A DNA stretch of 64,000 nucleotides from Aselliscus stoliczkanus (Eukaryota; Chordata; Mammalia; Chiroptera; Hipposideridae). Shown piece by piece: positions 1-11,690 of the stretch. The notes beneath the pieces were generated by a model that was not told where the DNA came from, searched no databases, and worked only from the letters and a program-made list of their open reading frames with translations. A program made the translations under genes and the position numbers. The stretch is from the NCBI GenBank assembly GCA_033961575.1, contig CM066737.1, forward strand, positions 95,632,709 to 95,696,708. The letters are read 5' to 3'. The first letter of the stretch is position 1. Each line of letters begins with the position of its first letter.

Positions 1-99
1 AATACTACGAAGACAAAACTAATAGGTCATGGCTACTGATTGAATATGGGGAGTGAAAAATAGGTAAGATTCAAATAAAACTTTTGATTCTTCAAGGCA

Positions 100-960
100 G
101 GAAATGTGGTGCCAGTAACAGAGGGAAAAGGGGGAATGACGTGCTGACATATGCTACAACATGAATGAGTGCTGAAAACACTATGCAAGTGAAAGAAGCC
201 AGTCACAAAAGATCACATATTACAGGAGTCCAATTTATATGAAATGTCCAGAATACGCAAATCCATAGAGACAAAAAGTAGATTGGGGGTTGCTTGGAGT
301 TGGAGGGTGATGGGAGTAATAACTAAAGGGTATGGGGTTTCTCTTTGGGGTAATGAAAATTTTCTAAAATTGGTTGTAATGATGGTTGCACAAGCTTGTG
401 ACTATATAAAACCATTCAACTGCACACTTTATTTTATTTATTTATTTATTTTTTAAAAGATTTTATTGGGGAATTGGGACAGCGTTCGGGAATCGAGGAA
501 GGGGAACAGACAAGTTGCTGTCCTTTTGTTCTTCAGTCTACTTGTGGAGGACGTCGCTTCACTGGCCCATGTTGGTATCATCACTGCGCTCTTTCCGGGT
601 AAGGCAGATGGGCTGCCGGCCTCTGGACGGCTGCTCATGGCGGCTCTTAGCAGCTCACGCTGGCTGCCGGCCACTCACTGTAGCCCACGACAGCCCACTG
701 CAGCAGGGGCTGCAGCTATGGCGTCCCCGGGGACTCACAGCAGCCCAGCTCCAGTGTTGTTCACCACCTTAGCTGTAGAGGGCAGTGTCACTGGCCCTCA
801 TATGTGCGATCCAAACTGGGACCCTGCCGCTCGGAGCTGGCATCCCAAGCCAGCTCCTAACCAACGTGCCACTCGGCTGGCCCCAACTGCACACTTTAAA
901 TGAGTGAATTGTATGGTATTTTTGTATAAAGCTATGAGCAAAAAAGTTATTTCAACACTT
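100..960 (+). mobile_element. Old L1M 3' end, split by a SINE
   Basis: Phrases such as the CCAGAATACGCAAATCCATAG region near 245-270 and GATGGTTGCACAAGCTTGTG near 381-400 match the 3' untranslated region shared by mammalian L1M elements. The LINE piece resumes at 898 after the SINE at 431-884. There is no coding capacity. Confidence 0.7.
431..884 (-). mobile_element. Type B SINE, antisense
   Basis: A complete copy read from the T-rich tail at left to the tRNA-like head (GGCCAGCCGAGTGG) at right. It is flanked by a perfect 13-bp target duplication AACTGCACACTTT at 418-430 and 885-897. The body holds the TTGCTGTCCTTTTGTTCTTC and GGCCCATGTTGGTATCATC segments shared by all type B copies here. 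Confidence 0.9.
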
Positions 961-2382
961 GCGCTGAATCTAGGATTAGAAAGGAACACCTAACTCTTGC
1001 TTATCTTCTACCTGTTCTAATTAAAAGACATGGGAGATGTCAACAAGATCTAGAGTGACATCTCATTGATCATGTTAATATCAGAGGCACTCCAAGAATA
1101 TTTGTTTCCTACAGCTATTGTAAGGCAGTGCCTGACCAATCACCACCAGATCTTCAACTTTCCATACTGCACAAACTGATGTGTCACAAAATAGTATCTT
1201 GGCTCTGTAGCTGCAAAGAGAAACTCCAGGAGGTTGAAGACCACTGAAAAGAAATTAGGGATATCTGGTAGCTGTCTCAGATTAAGGAGAACTAAGAAAC
1301 AACTTGAATAAACAAGTGGATGACTCAAACACTCCACCTCTCAGAGAACCAGAAAAATCCTAAGCACCATAAACCAGTACTACCGTATCTAGCGCTACCA
1401 GGACCAAATACGAGGCAGTAGCTCCTGGGAAGGTAGAATGTGTCGTTAATATGTTGGATGAGGCATGCTGGCCCACAGGCTTTCAGTTATAGCATTTATA
1501 TACTCATTTACTTAATACTGCACAACTAATACTCACAGGGTTTGATCATATGTAACACATGAGTGGCTAAGATGCAGTGGACAGTTCCTGTCCTCAAGAA
1601 ACATACAATTTCAAACCAATCATAACATCTAGACTGCACAGACTAGATAAAGAGGTCATCCTGGCCTCAAAGGCAGCTATACTGTGACAAAGAGCATTTG
1701 TGTCAATATACGCTACTATGACATATAAAGAATGAAGATTGCTACCTCATCATCGTTTTAAGTGAGACCTTTAGGGGTAAGAAATCTGACAAGATGGACA
1801 CTAAAAACTTTATAAAAGCTGTTAATTAGGTTCTTAGATTCAATGACTTATGGACATTTTTAAAGAGAAAAGTATTTGGACATCTGTTCATGTTCTTCTT
1901 TGTCCTGTGAAGTGATAAATAAATATCACAGGAATTCAGAGGCACTACCATCTCCCATATTATGAAAAGCACTCAGTTGACTGTGAACAATGGTATCTCA
2001 GCATTTTCTACCACGGACAAAATCAGGACATAGTTCCTCTATGTGCTTACCACAGAGTCCTTGTCAATCCCAAACTTCTGAAATCAATACAGGTTTTAGG
2101 TTCTTTCAGTGCAGCATAAAAGAAGTATCTTTACCAAGAGGTAGAAACGAGACAAATGCTAAGTCATCCCAAGATCCCAAGGCATTCAATTGGTTTGATC
2201 CCAAAGCCAATAGCAAATTAAAACTTTTTAACATGATCATTACTTTGAAGGGAAGAGGGATGATGGTGCATATGGGAGAAAAAAAAGGAGTGAAGAAATA
2301 CCTGTAAAATAGAGAAGACCAAAGATACTACGATACTACCAAAAGTCACCATTCCTAAACCCAATTTAAAACCAACTCAACC
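961..2382. other. ZFX intron, no recognisable feature
   Basis: AT-rich unique-looking sequence. I see no exon with paired splice sites and no repeat I can name. The short open frame at 1990-2307 has no recognisable composition. Confidence 0.5.
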
Positions 2383-2824
2383 GGGGCCAGCCAAGTGGTG
2401 CGTTGGTTAGGAGTTGGCTTGGGATGCCAGCTCTGAGCAGCAGGGCCCCGGTTTGGATCCCACATGGGCCAGTGACACTGCCCTCTATAACTAAGATGGT
2501 GAACAACAGCTCGACTTGGAGCTGGGCTGCCGTGAGTTGCCAGCGATGGCAAAGGCTGTAGGGGTCTAGCCGGCAGCTGGCGTGCACTTTCGGGAACTGC
2601 CGTGAGCTGCTGAGAGCAGCCATGAGCGGTTGTCCAATGGTCGGCAAGCAACTGCCTCACCTGGGAAGAGTGCAATGATAATACCAACATGGGCCAGTGA
2701 AGCCACATCCTCCACTAGACTGAAGAACAAAAGGACAGCAACTTGTCTGTTTCCCTTCCCCGGTTCCCCAATGCTGTTCCCCTCCCCCAATTCCCCAAAA
2801 TCTTTAAAAAAATAAAAATAAAAA
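2383..2824 (+). mobile_element. Type B SINE, sense
   Basis: Head GGGGCCAGCCAAGTGGTG, a B-box-like GGTTTGGATCC, then body and A-rich tail. The short open frames on both strands here are SINE sequence, not genes. The target duplication is not clear. Confidence 0.88.
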
Positions 2825-3059
2825 TAGCATTTTCATAGCAAACAGAGCATCTTTCATATAAACTTAAGACTCCCACCTCAATGCAATTCCGCAATCTATC
2901 TTATTAGCTCTCAGCTTCCTGCCCTGGCCCATGCCCATTAAGACAAAAGCTTTTCAGCCCTTTGCCACCATCCTTCAGCTTTCCACCCAACCACTGCAGG
3001 TCCTTCTATAGCAGGTGAAAATGCTGCACAGAGTAAATAGCTCCCAACATTCAAACAAC

Positions 3060-3965
3060 ACTCCTACTTTCTGACCCTGGCTCTCTTATCTCCTCCTCTC
3101 AGCTAATGGCATGACCAGGCACCTCATCTCCCAAAGTAGAAACCTTAGGGTTCTCCTTGAATTCTCTTTCTCCTTCAAATCCCCACCCCTATTCTGTCAC
3201 CGAGTCACTGAATCTCACCCATTTTATTTCCTAACCCCTTTTGAATCCAGCTCCCTTTCTCTGTCTCCATTACTCTGAAGGTATGTAGGATCTTCTTTAT
3301 CTCATCATACATGAACCATTTCAACTGTTCTCTGCCACTCTTCTCTCCCTCATCTATTCTTATTCCGTACTGCACCAGGATTCTCTTCCTAAAATAAATT
3401 CAAACTTGAAACAGGGTACCACATTTTTCTGTCAGACTGGCAAAAATTAAAAAGGAAAAGAATACCCTGTGTTGGGCAGAGTGTGGGGTAATGGACATGC
3501 TTATAAACATTGTGGGGGGACTATAGTAGGCAAAATACCAAGGCAATATAACCAGATTTGTAGTATACCCTGATCCAGCAATTCTATTTCCAGAAATTTA
3601 TCCTAAGGAATTAAACACAAAGTGCACAATGATATACATGCACATTGCATAAAGTTCCCATCATTCCCAGCAAAGGCCAGAAATGGCTTTTTTACCATTT
3701 CCCTAGAATGTCTCCCTCCAATCCATGCCCTTCTTCATCTTGTAAAACTAGAACTCATCCTTGAGTTCAAAGGCCAGCAACTCCACCCTGTCCCCATAGC
3801 AACTTAGTTACATCTCGGCATCACAGTACAACCTCTTTCTCTCCGGCAGTAGACTATAAGCTCTCTAAGGACAATGGTTTTATGTATGCTTTTTACATAG
3901 CACATATCCATAACTGCACTACCTACAACGTCTGACACATAGTAGAGGCCTCAATAAACATGTTG
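3060..3965 (+). mobile_element. Ancient L2 LINE, 3' part, interrupted
   Basis: The right end shows the L2 signature: ACTATAAGCTCTCTAAGGAC, then a phrase like GGCCTCAATAAACATGTTGAATGAA spread over 3948-3970. The C/T-rich left part (3060-3420) also reads like L2. An L1-like piece at 3425-3660 interrupts it. Highly diverged and non-coding. Confidence 0.6.
3425..3660 (+). mobile_element. L1M ORF2 fragment
   Basis: The sequence running from the CAGACTGGCAAAAATTAAAA segment through CAATTCTATTTCCAG follows the 3' portion of mammalian L1 ORF2. It is short, broken and non-coding. Confidence 0.5.
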
Positions 3966-3969
3966 AATG

Positions 3970-4711
3970 AAGGTGTTTTTCTTCCCCTTTACACAAAGAA
4001 TTCTCTGAATTCCAAAATCTCAAGAATTTTAAAAGATATTTACTAAAATGCTGGACTCTAATATATGTTATTAAATTCTTGTATTTATAATAGGTATTCA
4101 AGCAAAGAAATAGTCTTATGAATTTATATAAGCAAATAGTCAGTCTGTGGGTCTTTATTTGTTTGACGTTTAGTTCCTAAAGGCATAGGCATTTCTATAC
4201 TGAGTCAGAACTGTGATCTTTCTACTCAGGACTTTCTCTCTGAAAGTGGTACCAAGAAATATGCTGTACAAAGACACAGCCATCCTCCCAGACATTAAGT
4301 TAAACACTTAGAAGTGTGTTCTAAAACACCTTACTTTTTCTTCAATAACCTGAGTCCATCATACTTGAAATCATGTTTTAGAAACATTTGTGTTCAAAGC
4401 TATGCCAGATCTCATTTCCATACTGTATGTTATATAAAGAATATTTTACATATACACATAAGTATTAGATAAGTAGTACTGTACATCCATGTACAAGAAT
4501 ATAAGTAGTTTGGTTATACATTTTGTTCCCAACTTGAAATCCTTTTAACTTTCAAGGGGGTTCCCAATTCTATTAAAGGCTGGTAACAGCCTAATCACAT
4601 CCTTCATGATTTCACAAAGTTCAGTTCTATTCCTTACCATCTGTCTTTCTAAGCTGAAGAAATCTCATCTTTCTATTGTATCCTTATAGAGAAATGACTC
4701 TCGACTATGTA
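3970..4711. other. ZFX intron, no recognisable feature
   Basis: AT-rich intronic sequence between the L2 end and a SINE. No exon or nameable repeat is seen. Confidence 0.5.
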
Positions 4712-4724
4712 CCATTTCACTTTT

Positions 4725-4827
4725 CTTTTTTTTGAGAGCAGTGTCACTGGACCTCATATGTGGGACCCGAACTGGGGTCACTGGCTTCCCAAGCCAGCGC
4801 TTAACCACCGCACCACTCAGCCGGCCC
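4725..4827 (-). mobile_element. Type A short SINE, antisense
   Basis: Head-only tRNA-derived SINE with its A-tail at left (T run) and GGCCGGCTGAGTGG head at right. The target duplication CCATTTCACTTTT is at 4712-4724 and 4828-4840. It inserted about 160 bp from the ZFX acidic-exon donor. Confidence 0.9.
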
Positions 4828-4988
4828 CCATTTCACTTTTCCTAATTTTGAGTTATTTTATAGGCTCCAAACAGAAACTATGCATGAAAGTCTATGAAAT
4901 TTACTTTAATTTTATGGAAGTCAAGAAAATTTCACCCCTGGGAAAGCCTTCAAAAGTACATTGACAATCACTGTCCCCCAAGACTTAC

Positions 4989-5552
4989 AGGAAATCATAA
5001 GGTAGTCCTCACAGTTGCCTTTGTCATCATCTTGCTGGTCCACAGGGATCCCGTTGGCATCTATGACTGCTTCAGAGGCACAATCTGCTACCAATACTTC
5101 TTCTGAAACTACGTCAGTCATAAGATGATCAGTGACGATTTCTGCTTCTACTACACTATCATGAACAACGTTTTCAATATCTCCAATGTCAGACACATGT
5201 ATGGATTCACTTGTCAAGACGTGGTCTGGCATAGACATTGAGGCTGAAGTAATGTCGGAAGCTAAAACATCATCTGGGACTGTGCAATGTGCTAAAGAAA
5301 CTTCTTCGGTTACATCTGAGTCCAGCACTTGCTCAGGAATGATGACCGTTTCAGATATATCTGCTTCTTCTAAGATATCTGAGCACTGAACATCCTCAAT
5401 AACAACATCCTCAATAACATCTTGGATTACCACTGAGTCTGGGTCATCAGGAACAAAGTTATGTATAGTTATGTCTGAATCCACAACATCTGAAACAAAA
5501 ACGGTTTCTTGTACTTCCACAACAATTTGATCACCATCCATGTGTGTAGCAC
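4989..5552 (-). CDS. ZFX: ZFX acidic activation-domain exon (second coding exon)
   Basis: This exon encodes about residues 21-208 of ZFX, a nuclear transcription factor with an acidic N-terminal activation half and C-terminal C2H2 zinc fingers that bind DNA. What is seen: an open frame rich in Asp, Glu, Val and Ile, with stretches such as [34 protein letters not shown] and [15 protein letters not shown] that I recognise as the ZFX/ZFY acidic domain. The acceptor AG lies at 5554-5553 after an A/T-rich tract. The donor GTAAGT begins at 4988, so the exon is 564 nt. Joined to the upstream exon, the phase works (ACA G / GT GCT). The open frame continues past the donor, but that is intron read-through. 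No stop or frameshift is seen. Residues such as ETVFVSDVV and IEDVQ without a doubled Glu favour ZFX over ZFY, but a Y gametolog cannot be excluded. The zinc-finger exons are outside the window to the left. Confidence 0.95.
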
Positions 5553-5729
5553 CTTAAAAAAAAAAATTAAAATCACAAATTTCAGGTAGGCATTCATGAT
5601 GACCTCAATTAACATAAATGTTATTTAATTTCTACAGGAAAACAGACTAGTGCCTCAGTTTTCTCAAACATTAAAATAGATTAAAAAAATAAAGAGGGAA
5701 TCCATTTTTGAATCATATCAGAAATGAAA

Positions 5730-5855
5730 CTTTTTGGGTTTTTTTTGTTTTGTTTTTTTTTTTGAGGGCAGTGTCACTGGCCCTCACATGTGGGACCGAA
5801 CCGGGGCCGCTGGCGTCCCAAGCCAGCGCTTAACCACAGCGCCACTCGGCCGGCC
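5730..5855 (-). mobile_element. Type A short SINE, antisense
   Basis: A complete head-only copy in the ZFX intron, flanked by the duplication CAGAAATGAAA at 5719-5729 and 5856-5866. The tail is T-rich (on plus), with G interruptions. Confidence 0.9.
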
Positions 5856-5866
5856 CAGAAATGAAA

Positions 5867-7149
5867 AATTTTAATACAAGCACTTTTTATACTCTTCCCA
5901 AATCAATTAGTAGATAAGGAAATAGAAAAACAAAGCAATTCAGGCAGTCACAAAAGAAAAATATTCATGAAAGTAAAATTCTAGGCTCACTAAAATTAAA
6001 CCCAGATGCATAGGTATTTAAGGGATGATTACGAAAAATTATTAAATAAAGCAACTTCAGTTGGCAAATATACCATTTTCCTTCATTATATGCGTTTTTC
6101 ATTTCTTTTCCTTCTTGCTCCATTTCTCTTTCCTCAATTCATACTTTTTTCTTCTTTCCATCTCTCCTATGTATTTCTTTTACTTCCCTTTTATTTTTCT
6201 TCTTTCTCCCCCTTTGTTCTGGTACAACATCCCACCAATATCCTCCATTATGACAACGGGAATTTAGAAATTATCCTCTGAATCCAGGGTATAAAAGGAT
6301 TGGGGCAGATATGAAAAGAGGGCTAGAAGGCCACAGTTAAAGAGGAAAGGCAACTGGTTAAGGAGCCTCTGTGGATGGGTAACATGAAGACCAGTGCGGC
6401 TGCTCTGGAGCGGTGAAGGGTGAGCACAGTTGACACAGGGCCTGCCCCAACTTCACCAGGCTCCTCTGCTTCCATCCAGGCTCCTCCCATCCCCCATACT
6501 CCAATCTCCCATGCAGTCCTCAGAATATAAGAAACGCTACTCGAGTCCACTCTGCAGTTAAGAATGAAGGTACAGGGTTGAATCACTTAAAGCCCAGTGA
6601 GATTAAATGACTTCACCAAGATCACACAGTTTGCACAGTTTATGGTGCTCAGTAAATATTACTCCGAATGAATGCCACAAATGGGACTCAAAACCTAATA
6701 TCCTTGCCAAAAACATAAGATAAAATAAATCTGGTATCTTGGCTCCTGGTCTAGAGAAAAGCAAGTGAAGTTCTATAAAAGTCTTACCTAAAAAGCTGTT
6801 CATTCGATTAGAGTTTCTGGATGTGACTCAGACTAGGCTGAGTCCAAGTAGCTGCCTAACTCAATGACTGTGTGTCACTGGCCAGGCCCTCAGAAGAGAC
6901 ACATGGCTTTGTTTAACAAATGCAAATGATCAACAACAGCCAAAGAACCTTAAAAAATGTAGGAAATCTTAAAGCTAGTTAATATCCATTTTAATTGCAT
7001 CTATAAATAATACTGAGTATGTTTGCTTTAATTTCTATGGAACGTCTATAAAATGCTTTATATTCGTTTTCAAAAGTCAATATTAATATCAAGCAATAGA
7101 TCACTGCAATCTCCATTTTGCAAACATAGAGATGAAAGCATTTAGTGGC
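5867..7149. other. ZFX intron, mostly unassigned
   Basis: Contains a pyrimidine-rich stretch at about 6090-6215 and a possible MIR/L2 remnant at 6600-6680. The open frames here are low-complexity or random. Confidence 0.45.
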
Positions 7150-7355
7150 AAGAGCAATGGTTAAAAAAATCTAAACCAGAGAGCAGGGTTTGGACACTTA
7201 TTAGTTTTGTGACCTTGGGCAAGTCATTTAACCTCTGAGTTTTGGTTTCCTCATCAGTAAAATGAGGACAGCAGTATCTGCCATGCATACCTCACAGGAC
7301 TGTTGTGATGATCAAATGAGAATATATGGGAAGTGTTCTGAAAAACTGTAATGAG
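7150..7355 (+). mobile_element. MIR SINE
   Basis: The MIR core is plain: GTGACCTTGGGCAAGTCATT, then TTTCCTCATCAGTAAAATGAG and the TGTTGTGATGATCAAATGAG segment. This is an ancient tRNA-derived SINE of all mammals. Confidence 0.9.
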
Positions 7356-8617
7356 AGGTTTCGTTATTATTAGGACATTTGAAAACGGACGCCCTGGCAG
7401 ATTAAGTGACTTGCTCAAAGATAAACAAATGCCCTAAGTGTTAACAATCAGGGCTAAAATGCAATAGCCCTTCAAGCTACCACTTAGCCCATGATCCAGG
7501 CTTGCTTGTGGCGACATTAAGTTGCAAACACTGTGTGTTTTTCCTCAAAGAGCTGAATCTCTCTTTCAGGCACATTAGTTATACTTCATGTTCTAATGAA
7601 GAAAGAATTATAACTTTGCATTTATCATTATCAAACTGAAATTACCAAACCTGAGTCAAAAGACTATCCTAAATTGTTAAGAAAAATACACATACAAGCC
7701 GCACCCCCCCCGTGGATTTAGAGATTAAAGGAAAGTTAAAATTAAAAATCACTAATATTTAATTTCCTGATAGTTAACTGCTATTTTTTTAATATACCAC
7801 AATATGATCATTTCAACTCCAATGGAAAACTCATTAATATTTTATTTATAAGGGCAGCTGGCTAATGTGATATGAAACCATCTTACCTCATAAAACCTAG
7901 CACAATCACTTTACAATGTTATATAACTGAAACCATGGATTATCTAAAATTGTGAGTACTTTTTTTCTAGTTTTAGAACTTCATGAATTTAACTTTCCTT
8001 ATACAGTTTGGGGAGTGAGGTAAGACTCCGTCTTCCTGAAGCGAAAGGCTCGTTTTGTCAACCTAGAGGAGGTTGTAAAAGTAGGATGGGGTCAGAATGT
8101 GGGGGGCCTTAGGTTTCTACTTTCCCTGCTGTGTAAACAGAGAAATGACTTTGGTCACATGTTATTTTATGATAAGTACTCTCATTGGTGGGCTATGTAA
8201 AAAGGGACTAAGGGTAAGAAAAATAACTTAAAAAAAATTACTACAGACTAAGAATGAGGTAATTAAGCCTGTCTATGTGGTAAGAAGTAGAATAAAGAGA
8301 TGTAAGCAAGGAACATTTCAAAGGGAGAACAGGACTTAGTGCTATAACTGGGCAAACTGAGAATAACTGAAGATAACACTAAGATTTTGATACTGCTGCT
8401 GTTCCTGACAAGAATATGAGAGTTGGTTGTGAGGGAGCCAAATTTTTAAGGAGGGGAATAATGTACACACTTTAATATTTGTAGGTTTGAGAAGGTAACA
8501 AGATACCTAAGCGTGAATATCAATGTGAGAGTCTAGCAATTCGTCCACTTGATAACCAACTCCGAATTTGGTAGTTGGAAATTGGAAAGTACAATAGAAC
8601 AACCCAAGTGGTTATAC
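7356..8617. other. ZFX intron, mostly unassigned
   Basis: AT-rich sequence. 7385-7500 has a weak MIR-like phrase (AGATTAAGTGACTTGCTCAA). A C-run occurs near 7704-7711. No exon is seen until 8618. Confidence 0.45.
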
Positions 8618-8706
8618 CTGTTGCATCAAAAAATGAGTTTGGCTCTTGTGGTTGTAATTCAAGTCCATCTTCATCCATGGCCTTTAATTCTCATCAGTCA
8701 CAGCTC
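8618..8706 (-). CDS. ZFX: ZFX first coding exon with start codon
   Basis: This exon carries the end of the 5' UTR and codons 1-20 of ZFX. The ATG is at 8678-8676 in a strong context (GCC before, G after). An in-frame TGA lies 15 nt upstream, so this is the true start. The peptide reads MDEDGLELQ then PQEPNSFFDAT, matching the ZFX/ZFY N terminus. The acceptor AG is at 8708-8707, the exon begins at 8706, and the donor GTATAA begins at 8617. The exon ends one base into codon 21, which is completed in the exon at 5552. About 3 kb of intron with MIR and SINE insertions separates the two. The Q-P-Q spelling resembles human ZFY, while DGL and DAT resemble ZFX, so the short N terminus alone does not decide between gametologs. 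The part upstream of 8678 is untranslated. Confidence 0.93.
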
Positions 8707-8770
8707 CTAAATTAGGAGAAAAAGTAAACCAAGTATTACTTTTTTCATATCATGTAATTAAAATGTTACC

Positions 8771-9329
8771 ATGGCTGGCTAGGTGGCTCAGTTGGTTAAG
8801 AGCGCGAGCTCTGAGCTACAGGATCGCAGGTCCGATTCCCACATGGGCCAGTGAGCTGCACCTGAGCTGAGCTGCCACTGAGCTGCCAACGGGCGGCAGG
8901 ATGGTGAGAGTGCTTCTCTTAACAACAAGGTTGCCGGTTCGACTACAGCATGGGATGATGGGCTGCACGCGCGCGCGCACACCCCCGCCCATCCCTCACC
9001 CCGCAACTAAGATTGAACACGGCACCTTGAGCTGAGCTGCCACTGAACTGCCGGTGGGCGACTAGACAGCTCAGTTGGTTAGAATGCGTGCTATTAACAA
9101 CAAGGTTGCTGGTTCGACTCCTGCATGGAATGGTGGTTTGCACCTTCCCGCAACTAGATTGAAAGCGGCAACTGGACTAGGAGCTGACCTTGCGCCCTCC
9201 ACAACTAAGACTGAAGGACGGCAACTTGACTTGGAGCTGATGGGTCCTGGGAAAAAAACACACTGTTCCCCAATAAAGTTAAAAAAAAAAAAAAAAAAGA
9301 ATTTGTTTAAAAAATAAATAACTAAAAAT
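8771..9329 (+). mobile_element. C-long SINE with three tRNA-like units
   Basis: Three tandem tRNA-like modules begin near 8773, 8900 and 9060. Each carries a GGTTCGACT- or GGTCCGATT-type B box, and the first and third also show a GGCTCAGTTGG-like A box. They share a common tail ending CTGTTCCCCAATAAAGTT plus an A-run. It is flanked by a near-perfect duplication AAAATGTTACCAT / AAAATGTCACCAT at 8760-8772 and 9330-9342. It lies just upstream of the first ZFX coding exon. A CG/CA-rich patch is at 8967-8982. Confidence 0.88.
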
Positions 9330-9342
9330 AAAATGTCACCAT

Positions 9343-9804
9343 ATTTACATTTCTGAAACACTCAGAATTATGTGACAGGTGAACATCAAAAACATCTAAA
9401 TGAAATAGAAGAGAACTTAATTGATTTCCAATGATATGTGGGCATCTATATGACAAGGCAAGGTGTATAAATCAGACAAGTCACCTCTGCCTAGCCTTTT
9501 TCATTGAGATACTGGTTGCATCCATCAGCCATACAGCACACATGTTGCTGAATTCTGACCTGTGCATAAACCTGTATGATGACTATAATACCCAGATCAA
9601 CATATAGAACATTTCCAGCACTCCAGCACGCGCCTCTTCTCAGCCCATACGCCCCACAATCCTCAGGGGCAACCAGTTTTATTAAGGTTTAACTTAAACA
9701 CACTCTGTACCTTACTGGGGAGACATTTCTGCATATTTATATTGCTTCTCTAAATCTAATGTCGTCTGCTAGCTTTTAACCAATACACGAAACTTCGGTA
9801 AAAA
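9343..9804 (-). mobile_element. Possible old L1M fragment
   Basis: The segment around 9595-9620 (AACATATAGAACATTTCCAG) matches a phrase common in antisense L1M 3' regions. The boundaries and family are uncertain. Confidence 0.35.
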
Positions 9805-9816
9805 CTCAGAGTACAT

Positions 9817-9893
9817 GGGAAGCCAGCGGCCCCGGTTCGGTCCCCCATATAAGGGCCAGTAACACTGCCCTCAAAAAAAAAAAAAAAAAAAAT
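9817..9893 (+). mobile_element. Type A SINE, 5'-truncated
   Basis: Only the second half of the tRNA head is present, followed by an A-run of about 20. A perfect 12-bp duplication CTCAGAGTACAT lies at 9805-9816 and 9894-9905, showing a genuine truncated retroposition. Confidence 0.88.
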
Positions 9894-9905
9894 CTCAGAG
9901 TACAT

Positions 9906-10690
9906 AGTTATAGTCAACACCCTTTGGGATTTCTGCCTAATTTACAGTGACTTCTCTTAACCAGCCCTCCGATCTAGAGAAGGAAATTTCCCACAGTGTA
10001 TTTATACTCTCCTGGCCAAATAGTTGATTGGCACTAGCAATAAACTGGTAAAAACAAGTTCATATTTAAGCACAATAAAACCAAAGTCCTATCCCTGAGA
10101 CTTGAAACCATGACCAAGGGTTGGTCTGTCTCAGTCTCTCCCTTTCTCCTAATGGCTGGAATACAGGAGCTGTGGAAGGCCATTTTCCAACTTTCGTTTA
10201 GACTATGAAATAGAGTTTACAAATGAAAAACAAAAAGAATCCAGTGAATACCCTGAGAAACAGAGTAGAGGGAGCAAGCAAGGGAGGCTTACCAATAGCT
10301 TTTCTCAGAACTTAGCTGGTTCTAGACCTTTCTCAGGTCCAGCTACAGAATCTTGTGTGCCTTGAGTTTTTGTGAGACACACCAATGACCTGAATGCTCC
10401 CTTTCGTACTTAAGCCAAAAACTTACAACAAAAAGAACTTAACCCATAAAATAATATACTACTTAATACTAACGAGTGTTTCAAAAGAGCAGACATCAGA
10501 GATTGTGGTTTACTCATGTTGTAAGTAATTGCATAAACCTCTTCCCTCACTGGTTTCCTTACCTCTACTTTTTCACTTTCTAATCCAGCCTAAATGGTAC
10601 TATTAGACACATCTTTCTTTTACCTTTATCATTCTTCGCTGATGACATAAGTGCTGCATGCTTATTAAAATTTCAAATAATAAGAGAGTC
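9906..10690. other. ZFX intron, nothing recognised
   Basis: No repeat or exon could be named here. Confidence 0.45.
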
Positions 10691-11130
10691 ATTTTTCTAA
10701 AGCATCAGCTAGGTAATGTCATTCTTCTGTTGAAAATTGTTTAATGGCTCCCTGCTGCCTCCAAATAGAGTTCATACTCCTGCCATCTTCTAAGTTCTGG
10801 CTCCAAACTATCTTTCCATCATTTCCCCTAAAGTTCCTTCAAGTACCCCCCCCCCCGCACAGGCACACACTTCAGCCAAACAAAATTGCCCAGAGGCCCT
10901 GTTTCTGGCTCAGGGCTTCTTCTACCTGGAACCCCTTTCCTCTATCATCTCTGCTTTGACCTTTACCCAAAATCCCCTCCCCACAAAAAAAGAAAAAGCT
11001 GAAAATATCTCTTCCTCCTCTCAATTTTCACAGCAATTTATCCTTTTTCGTTTTTCTCTGATTGTGCTTGTTTGCTATAAATTATGGTTATTCACAAGTC
11101 TTATTTTCAGATGCTAAACATATAGATGTG
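10690..11130 (+). mobile_element. Ancient L2 LINE fragment
   Basis: Phrases such as TTTAATGGCTCCCTGCTGCC and TTCTACCTGGAACCCC are typical of L2. A C-run (about 10 bases) at 10848-10857 interrupts it. Confidence 0.55.
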
Positions 11131-11690
11131 TGTGTGTATTCCTTGAAAAAATATTCATGAGAAACTCAACATTAATAAATGGATTTTTTTCAACAAGTCA
11201 ACTCTGAGACACATTCTATTCATTTTCAAGAAAGAGCATGTTTCCTGTTATTTATTCAAACAGCTTCAAACCAACAAACCAAAAAATTTTCAACTATGAA
11301 AAATGGAAAGGGTACATGTTCTAAACAAATTGTCACTGCTCTCTTCCCACCAAAATCATCTCTGGCTGTAATAGTTTTTCTCCTTTTAAAAATCTAATTA
11401 CAAAATGATAAAGGTGAATTAAGCTAAGCATAAAAACATTCTTTCTTCTACATGAAATTAATCCAACTAAGAAGGCAATAAATGTGATTAAGGTATTTAA
11501 GACCCCTCTCCCCAATTTCCCTACATAAATCCAATCCCATCAACTCTAAGAATTCTCAACCTGCACAATAACTCTGTTTCTTGGTATTCATCCTGCTTGG
11601 CTTTTTCTATTGGGGTGTGACAGATAATCAATACCCTCAATTCTGAAATTCTCTGCTTCCTCAGTTTCTTTAAACTGAGTTCTAGTTCTC
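11131..11690. other. ZFX intron, nothing recognised
   Basis: AT-rich, with a short TG run at 11128-11137. No exon or nameable repeat. Confidence 0.4.

Noticed and set aside
5186..5389. Plus-strand open frame over the ZFX acidic exon
   Set aside because: It is the antisense shadow of the well-supported ZFX exon.
6006..6281. Hydrophobic Phe/Leu-rich open frames that look like a membrane protein
   Set aside because: They translate a pyrimidine-rich intronic stretch, with two overlapping frames having the same bias.
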